From Bryobacterales bacterium (GTDB lineage: Bacteria > Acidobacteriota > Terriglobia > Bryobacterales > Bryobacteraceae), in the NCBI GenBank assembly GCA_003132865.1, contig PKYZ01000230.1, positions 10,126 through 21,232 of the forward strand: a DNA stretch of 11,107 nt, in the 5' to 3' direction. Made by a program: the position numbers and the translations under genes. The notes beneath the pieces are model-generated. The model had not been told where the DNA came from. It searched no databases and was given only the letters and a program-made list of their open reading frames with translations. This document shows positions 7,399 through 11,107 of the stretch, piece by piece (position 1 is the first letter of the stretch; each line of letters opens with the position of its first letter).

Positions 7399-7500
7399 AT
7401 AAGTACCCGCAAGTCGGCGTCAGTCCGGCGATCCGCCTTCCCCCGCACGCGACAAGAGTACACAGTGGCGGCGCCGTAAAAAAAGGCGGGAACCGAGGCA

Positions 7501-7629
7501 ATGGCCCGCATGGTCGCGATCACCGCCGCGCAGCTCGCGCACGAAACAGGCGCGCGCTCGAATGCACGCTTCAACGCGTTGTCGGTCTTCAGCCAGCCGA
7601 AGTTGCTGGCAGGCCCTGGAGTGTCATAG
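7501..7629 (+). CDS. Possible 42-residue leader ORF before the dehydrogenase
   Basis: An ATG-to-TAG ORF of 42 residues (begins MARMVAITAAQLAHETG). Its TAG at 7627-7629 shares one base with the GTG start of the dehydrogenase (TAGTG), an arrangement typical of translational coupling. Codon third positions are GC-rich like the real genes. There is only a weak ribosome binding site, and the opposite strand is also open here. No family is recognised; it could be a short upstream ORF or chance. Confidence 0.25.
   Translation: MARMVAITAAQLAHETGARSNARFNALSVFSQPKLLAGPGVS
7618..7621 (+). promoter_or_regulatory. Ribosome binding site selecting the GTG start
   Basis: GGAG lies seven bases before the GTG at 7629 but 16 before the next in-frame ATG at 7638. 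This spacing favours the GTG start for the dehydrogenase. Confidence 0.5.
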
Positions 7630-8366
7630 TGAATCATATGCCCGTAACAATCGAAAACCAAGTCGTCCTCGTGGTCGGAGCTTCGAGCGGTATCGGCCGT
7701 GAAACGGCTGCGCTGTTCGCGCGAGAAGGCGCTCGCGTTATGGCCTCCGCGCGGCGCGAGGAGCGCTTGCGCGAATTGAAGGAATCCCTGGCGCGCGAAG
7801 GGCGAAACGTGGAAACACTCGCCGCGGATGCCGCGGACGCATCCCAAATGGAAAACCTCGCGCAGCGCACGCGCGAGCGCCTTGGCGAAATCGATGTCAT
7901 GGTGTTCGCCACCGGAACCAACGTCCCCGATCGCTCGATGAGGCGCCTCACCACGGAGATTTGGGACATGATGGTGGGCGTCAATCTTAGCGCCGCTTAC
8001 TACATTACCGGGGCGGTGCTTGCGCCTATGCGGGAGAGAGGCGCCGGCCATTTGATCTACATTTCCTCGGTGTCCGGCCTCTTCGCCGATGTTTCTGGTG
8101 CGGCCTACCAGGCTTCCAAGCGCGGTCTGCTCGGGCTGGCTCACGCGATACGCGTCGAGGAAAAGGAGAACGGCATTCGGACGTGCGTGGTCTGTCCTGG
8201 CCTGGTGGATACCGAGATCCTGGACCGCCGTCCAGTTAAGCCATCCGCAGAGACCCTGGCGAAAGCGCTGCGCCCCGAGGACGTGGCGGAGGCGGTGCTC
8301 GCGGTCGCCAGACTGCCCCCTCGCGTCTGCGTTCCCGAGATGCAGGTGGTGCCGACGTATCTGTAG
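7629..8366 (+). CDS. Classical short-chain dehydrogenase/reductase (SDR)
   Basis: A 245-residue cytoplasmic NAD(P)-dependent oxidoreductase. The cofactor loop GASSGIG is at 17-23, followed by an Arg-rich turn (SARREERL, 40-47) that suggests NADP(H). The catalytic tetrad is Asn119 (VNLSA), Ser147 (ISSVSG), Tyr160 and Lys164 (YQASK). The usual NAG motif is ATG (94-96). CPGLVDTE (189-196) and the RPEDVAEAVL segment near 215 are normal for the family, as is the length. GTG at 7629 is chosen on ribosome binding site spacing; ATG at 7638 is the alternative and would remove three residues. The gene stands 275 bp after the lysozyme-like gene and 140 bp before the next ORF, so it is probably its own unit. 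Substrate unknown. Confidence 0.92.
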   Translation: MNHMPVTIENQVVLVVGASSGIGRETAALFAREGARVMASARREERLRELKESLAREGRNVETLAADAADASQMENLAQRTRERLGEIDVMVFATGTNVPDRSMRRLTTEIWDMMVGVNLSAAYYITGAVLAPMRERGAGHLIYISSVSGLFADVSGAAYQASKRGLLGLAHAIRVEEKENGIRTCVVCPGLVDTEILDRRPVKPSAETLAKALRPEDVAEAVLAVARLPPRVCVPEMQVVPTYL

Positions 8367-8400
8367 GGGGACAGATCCGAATCGTTTAGACCCGTCACAA

Positions 8401-8412
8401 GCAGGCGCCTGC
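8401..8412. promoter_or_regulatory. 12-bp perfect palindrome
   Basis: GCAGGCGCCTGC is its own reverse complement and lies between the dehydrogenase and the next promoter. It could be a protein-binding site or chance in GC-rich DNA. Confidence 0.2.
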
Positions 8413-8479
8413 AATTCTGCTCGAACGATACGTACGCGCCGGACCCCGGTTGTGGCTGCTGAACCGATTCGCACGGGAC

Positions 8480-8490
8480 TGCTATATAAT
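8480..8490 (+). promoter_or_regulatory. Extended -10 promoter element
   Basis: TGCTATATAAT contains both a TG-extended TATATA and a perfect TATAAT (8485-8490). Transcription would start near 8497, about ten bases before the ATG of the truncated ORF at 8507 and about 170 before the glycosidase ATG. No good -35 is visible, which is common for extended -10 promoters. Confidence 0.45.
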
Positions 8491-8506
8491 CGCGTCTGGC
8501 GACGCC

Positions 8507-8674
8507 ATGACGAAGTTCTACGCCCGCATCTGCTGGGATGGATGGGTGTTTCCCCTGGGTGATGCGAAAGAACTCGGAACGGCCAGTTATGTTACGCAGG
8601 CTGGCTTGAGACATGAGGAATGGCCGTTCAACTTCAGCCTGCGCCGCCAATCAGGAATAGACTCATGGACTTGA
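8507..8674 (+). pseudogene. Truncated N-terminal fragment of an 'HEEW'-motif protein
   Basis: A 55-residue ORF beginning MTKFYARICWDGWVFP and containing HEEWPFNFS at residues 36-44. From memory of the family, this resembles the N-terminus of larger proteins that start with a C-W-x-x-x-x-W motif and carry a GFGHEEWLFNF signature, some linked to HNH or type IV restriction-like nucleases. Here the FGHEEW core reads LRHEEW, and after FNFS the sequence departs from the family and stops within 11 residues. The fragment therefore looks decayed and cut off. It keeps a promoter-like element directly upstream. Its last ten bases overlap the start of the glycosidase gene in another frame. Family assignment is moderately confident; truncation follows from the short length. 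Confidence 0.5.
8653..8657 (+). promoter_or_regulatory. Ribosome binding site of the glycosidase gene
   Basis: AGGAA lies seven bases before the ATG at 8665 and within the end of the truncated ORF. It supports the start that begins the twin-arginine signal rather than the in-frame codon 45 bases upstream. Confidence 0.6.
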
Positions 8675-10779
8675 ATCGACGCGACTTTATCGTGGTGCCA
8701 GCGGCCACAATAGCCACTTCCTTATTTGCTGCCGAGCCGGCTGTGCCCTGGCAACGGAGAATCCGCCGGGTCGGCCAGACCAACATGACCGAACACGATC
8801 CCGTGGTGCTCGACGTTGAGCAATGGGCGGATTACTGGGCCAGCCTGAAGGTGGACGCCGTGCTGATCAGCGTCACCGGCATTCTTGCGTTTTACCAGAC
8901 GAAGGTGCCGTACCACCGGAAAGGCAAGTTCCTCGGGGACCGGGATTTCTTCGGCGAGTGTTGCGCGGCCGCCAAGAAGCGCGGCCTACACGTGATCGCG
9001 CGCATGAGTCCAGACCTCAATTGGGAAGACGCAGTCGATGCCCATCCGGAGTGGTTCCAACGCGACGCGCAAGGCAATGCCGTGCATCACACCGAGGACC
9101 CCAGGCTGTTCCGCACTTGCATGTTCACCACGTACATGACCGATTACACGCGGGCGATCATGAAGGAGATCAACTCTCTCTATGACGTGGACGGCATGTA
9201 CACCAACGCGTGGCCGCCTCTGGGGGTGCTGCCGGTCTGCTATTGCCAACAGTGTAAGAACCTGCCGCCGCCGGGGACGATAGACTATTGGGACAAATTC
9301 AACGAGCGCACTATCTATCTGTGGAAGCTGTACGATTCCATCGCCAAGGAGAAGCCGGCGAACTTCTATTTCGCGAATCTCGGCGGCGGCATCCGCAGCA
9401 CTGCCGACCTGGTGAAACTGGGCGAGCTGTGCGAGTGGTTCCAGTGCGACAACCAGGGACGCGGCGGAGACGATACGCCGATCTGGGGATGCGCCCTGCA
9501 AGGCCGCGTGTGCCACGCCGTCCAAAAGGGCAAGATGGCCGCCAACGTGACGGGGGCGTGGTCCACCGGCACGCCCCGCTGGCGTAACGTCTACAAGTCC
9601 AAACAAGAGGAACAGATGTGGTTTGACGAGACGCTCGCCTCGGGAATGGCGCCGTATCACCACATTATCGGCGGCGAGAACGGGATGGGCGAGGACCGCC
9701 GCTGGCTGGAGCCGGCCCGGGGATACTTCAATTGGATGGCCAGGCACGATTCCCACTTCGTCAATAAGCGCTCGATCGCGAATCTGGGCGTGGTGATGGG
9801 CCAGCGGACCTGCCTGTTCTACAAGCCTCCGCGTGGCGCGCTCATGCGAGAGTACATGGACGGGATGTATTACGCCCTGCTCGAAGGCCGCTTCCTGTTC
9901 GATTTCGTGCATGAAGACAAGCTAGCGCTGGAGGACCTTGCCAAGTATTCCGCACTGCTGCTGCCAAACACCGCTCTCCTCAGCGATGAACAGTGCCGGC
10001 AGTTGCGCGCCTACGTGGATGCCGGAGGTTCCCTGCTGGCAACGTTCGAGACCAGCATGTACACCGAGCGCAACGAGCGGCGGTTCGATTTCGGCCTGGC
10101 CGATGTGTTCGGTATTCGGAAGACCGGGGATATCATTGGCACGGCCGGTAACGCGTATCTTGCTCGTATCGAGAAGCAACATGCCATTCTCAACGGCTTT
10201 TCAGGTACCAACTGGATACCCGGCGCAGAAAATCGGATACCCGTCGCTCCGGTGGACGGCCCCCTTCTGACCGTAGTGCCCGGCTTCGTGGCGTACCCTC
10301 CGGAACTGTCGTATCCGCTCCTGGCGCGGACGAACGAACCGGCAGTCGTGGTGCGGCAGAAAGGTAAGAGCCGCCTGATCTACTTTCCGGGTGATATCGA
10401 GCGCACCATGTGGCGCTCCGGGCATACCGATCTGGCGCGGCTGCTCCAGAACTCTATCCGCTGGGTCGCGGGCGCGAATCCGCCCGTCACGATCCAAGGC
10501 GACGGCGTGATCGAGGCCTTCGCATGGGAAACGCAGGCCGGCTTTGCCGTGCACATCCTGAATTACACGAACCCCGCCATGCACCGCGGATGGATACGGA
10601 ATTTCTATCCTATAGGCGACCAGAAGGTGAGAATGTCACTCCCCCAGGGCAGGCGGGTGACCCGCGTGGAACTGTTGCGGGCCGAAACGAACATCCCGTT
10701 TACCGGAGGCACGGGCACAGTCGAGTTCACGATTCCCAGAGTCCTAGACTACGAAGTGGCAGCGCTCTATTCCGCGTGA
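8665..10779 (+). CDS. Tat-exported GHL6-type glycoside hydrolase with beta-galactosidase trimerisation domain
   Basis: A 704-residue protein. Residues 1-24 are a twin-arginine signal (NRRDFIVV, then an Ala/Thr/Leu stretch). Residues about 35-360 look like the TIM barrel of the 'hypothetical glycosyl hydrolase 6' group: an aromatic-rich start, AAAKKRGLHVIARMSPD (101-117), DVDGMYTN (174-181) and a CYCQQC cluster (192-197). Residues about 365-500 match the beta-galactosidase trimerisation (glutamine amidotransferase-like) fold, with KYSALLLPNTALLSDEQ and YVDAGGSLLATFET. The end is a beta-sandwich-like tail (FAVHILNYTNP). It probably acts on glycosides outside the cytoplasm; substrate and catalytic residues are not established for this group, though Asp174 and Asp176 are at the usual strand end. 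Its ATG overlaps the truncated ORF upstream, so transcription may come from the 8480-8490 promoter. Confidence 0.85.
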   Translation: MDLNRRDFIVVPAATIATSLFAAEPAVPWQRRIRRVGQTNMTEHDPVVLDVEQWADYWASLKVDAVLISVTGILAFYQTKVPYHRKGKFLGDRDFFGECCAAAKKRGLHVIARMSPDLNWEDAVDAHPEWFQRDAQGNAVHHTEDPRLFRTCMFTTYMTDYTRAIMKEINSLYDVDGMYTNAWPPLGVLPVCYCQQCKNLPPPGTIDYWDKFNERTIYLWKLYDSIAKEKPANFYFANLGGGIRSTADLVKLGELCEWFQCDNQGRGGDDTPIWGCALQGRVCHAVQKGKMAANVTGAWSTGTPRWRNVYKSKQEEQMWFDETLASGMAPYHHIIGGENGMGEDRRWLEPARGYFNWMARHDSHFVNKRSIANLGVVMGQRTCLFYKPPRGALMREYMDGMYYALLEGRFLFDFVHEDKLALEDLAKYSALLLPNTALLSDEQCRQLRAYVDAGGSLLATFETSMYTERNERRFDFGLADVFGIRKTGDIIGTAGNAYLARIEKQHAILNGFSGTNWIPGAENRIPVAPVDGPLLTVVPGFVAYPPELSYPLLARTNEPAVVVRQKGKSRLIYFPGDIERTMWRSGHTDLARLLQNSIRWVAGANPPVTIQGDGVIEAFAWETQAGFAVHILNYTNPAMHRGWIRNFYPIGDQKVRMSLPQGRRVTRVELLRAETNIPFTGGTGTVEFTIPRVLDYEVAALYSA

Positions 10780-11107
10780 GCGAACTGGTGGTTGGCGGCC
10801 ATGCAGCGCCAGGCCGCGCGCCTCACCGACCGATGATCACGGCAAGCCTGCGGCAACGCGGGGGCCAGTCCGGGACGGCCACGGTGCGGAGTCATTGCAC
10901 GTCGGATGGTGTCACGGCAGGCCGCCGACACGTTCAGAACGGCTGCTTGATGGTCCTGGAAGACCGCTGGTGCAATCCTCGGCGTCCAGGTGATCGTCTC
11001 GACGCCGTGAATCTAGCTGGCCGTGCATACGCTTCTGCTGCCAGCGCCGCATCGTGTCCTGCGGCTGCCGGTGCGCCGATCCGCTGGCGGCGCGGCGCCG
11101 CGCGATC
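10780..11107. other. Right-end region without a recognisable gene
   Basis: Very GC-rich. A short inverted repeat of five bases around 10794-10812 follows the glycosidase gene but has no U-run. Frames are open to the right edge on both strands, but none shows a known motif, so a partial gene entering from the right cannot be excluded. Confidence 0.4.

Noticed and set aside
7395..8474. Minus-strand frame of 359 codons covering the SDR gene
   Set aside because: The SDR has all catalytic residues. The part of the frame outside it (7440-7628) reads somewhat protein-like but matches no family I know.
10780..11107. Possible transposase remnant at the right end
   Set aside because: Frames are open in several registers, but no catalytic or helix-turn-helix motif could be recognised.

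Overview
The window is GC-rich bacterial DNA. Its gene content suggests an Acidobacteriota chromosome, most likely the Solibacter/Bryobacter group (Bryobacterales). The grounds are a DUF2934 protein, paired Gfo/Idh/MocA oxidoreductases of which one carries a Tat signal, a Tat-exported GHL6-type glycoside hydrolase and a secreted type B carboxylesterase. This assignment is inference from family content; no rRNA or other marker gene is present.

Layout. The left third is on the minus strand and gene-poor. A DUF2934 protein runs off the left edge (1-382). It has a very strong Shine-Dalgarno sequence and a plausible sigma-70 promoter near 579-608, whose -35 overlaps a TTGAC-N4-GTCAA dyad. A secreted carboxylesterase (921-2498) follows. 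It is bracketed by two diverged direct repeats (754-869 and 2578-2657). A second, unrelated direct repeat pair (2733-2797 and 3579-3643) lies in the 1.4 kb gene-poor stretch to its right, together with a small cysteine-rich ORF and an in-frame continuation after a TGA (3073-3468). This stretch looks like a graveyard of gene fragments.

From 3868 rightwards every supported gene is on the plus strand. Two tandem Gfo/Idh/MocA oxidoreductases are 12 bp apart; the first is Tat-exported and the second starts where the mature part of the first begins. They share a 68-nt stretch with no mismatch, although the proteins overall are only about half identical. Next come a membrane-anchored lysozyme/SLT-like protein (6793-7353), a classical short-chain dehydrogenase (7629-8366), a truncated 'HEEW' protein fragment with its own promoter (8507-8674), and a large Tat-exported GHL6 plus beta-galactosidase-trimerisation protein (8665-10779) whose start overlaps the end of that fragment. 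The last 328 bp hold no recognisable gene.

How the genes may work together. The exported glycosidase-like protein, the exported and cytoplasmic Gfo/Idh/MocA pair, the SDR and the secreted esterase fit a polysaccharide or glycoside scavenging lifestyle: hydrolysis or deacylation outside the cytoplasm, then NAD(P)-linked sugar oxidation or reduction. Only the two Gfo/Idh/MocA genes form a clear operon; a wider pathway is inference. I see no CRISPR array, tRNA, rRNA or intact insertion sequence. The most unusual signals are the patchwork conservation between the Gfo/Idh/MocA genes, the glycosidase gene sitting on a broken gene's promoter region, and the repeat-bracketed esterase.
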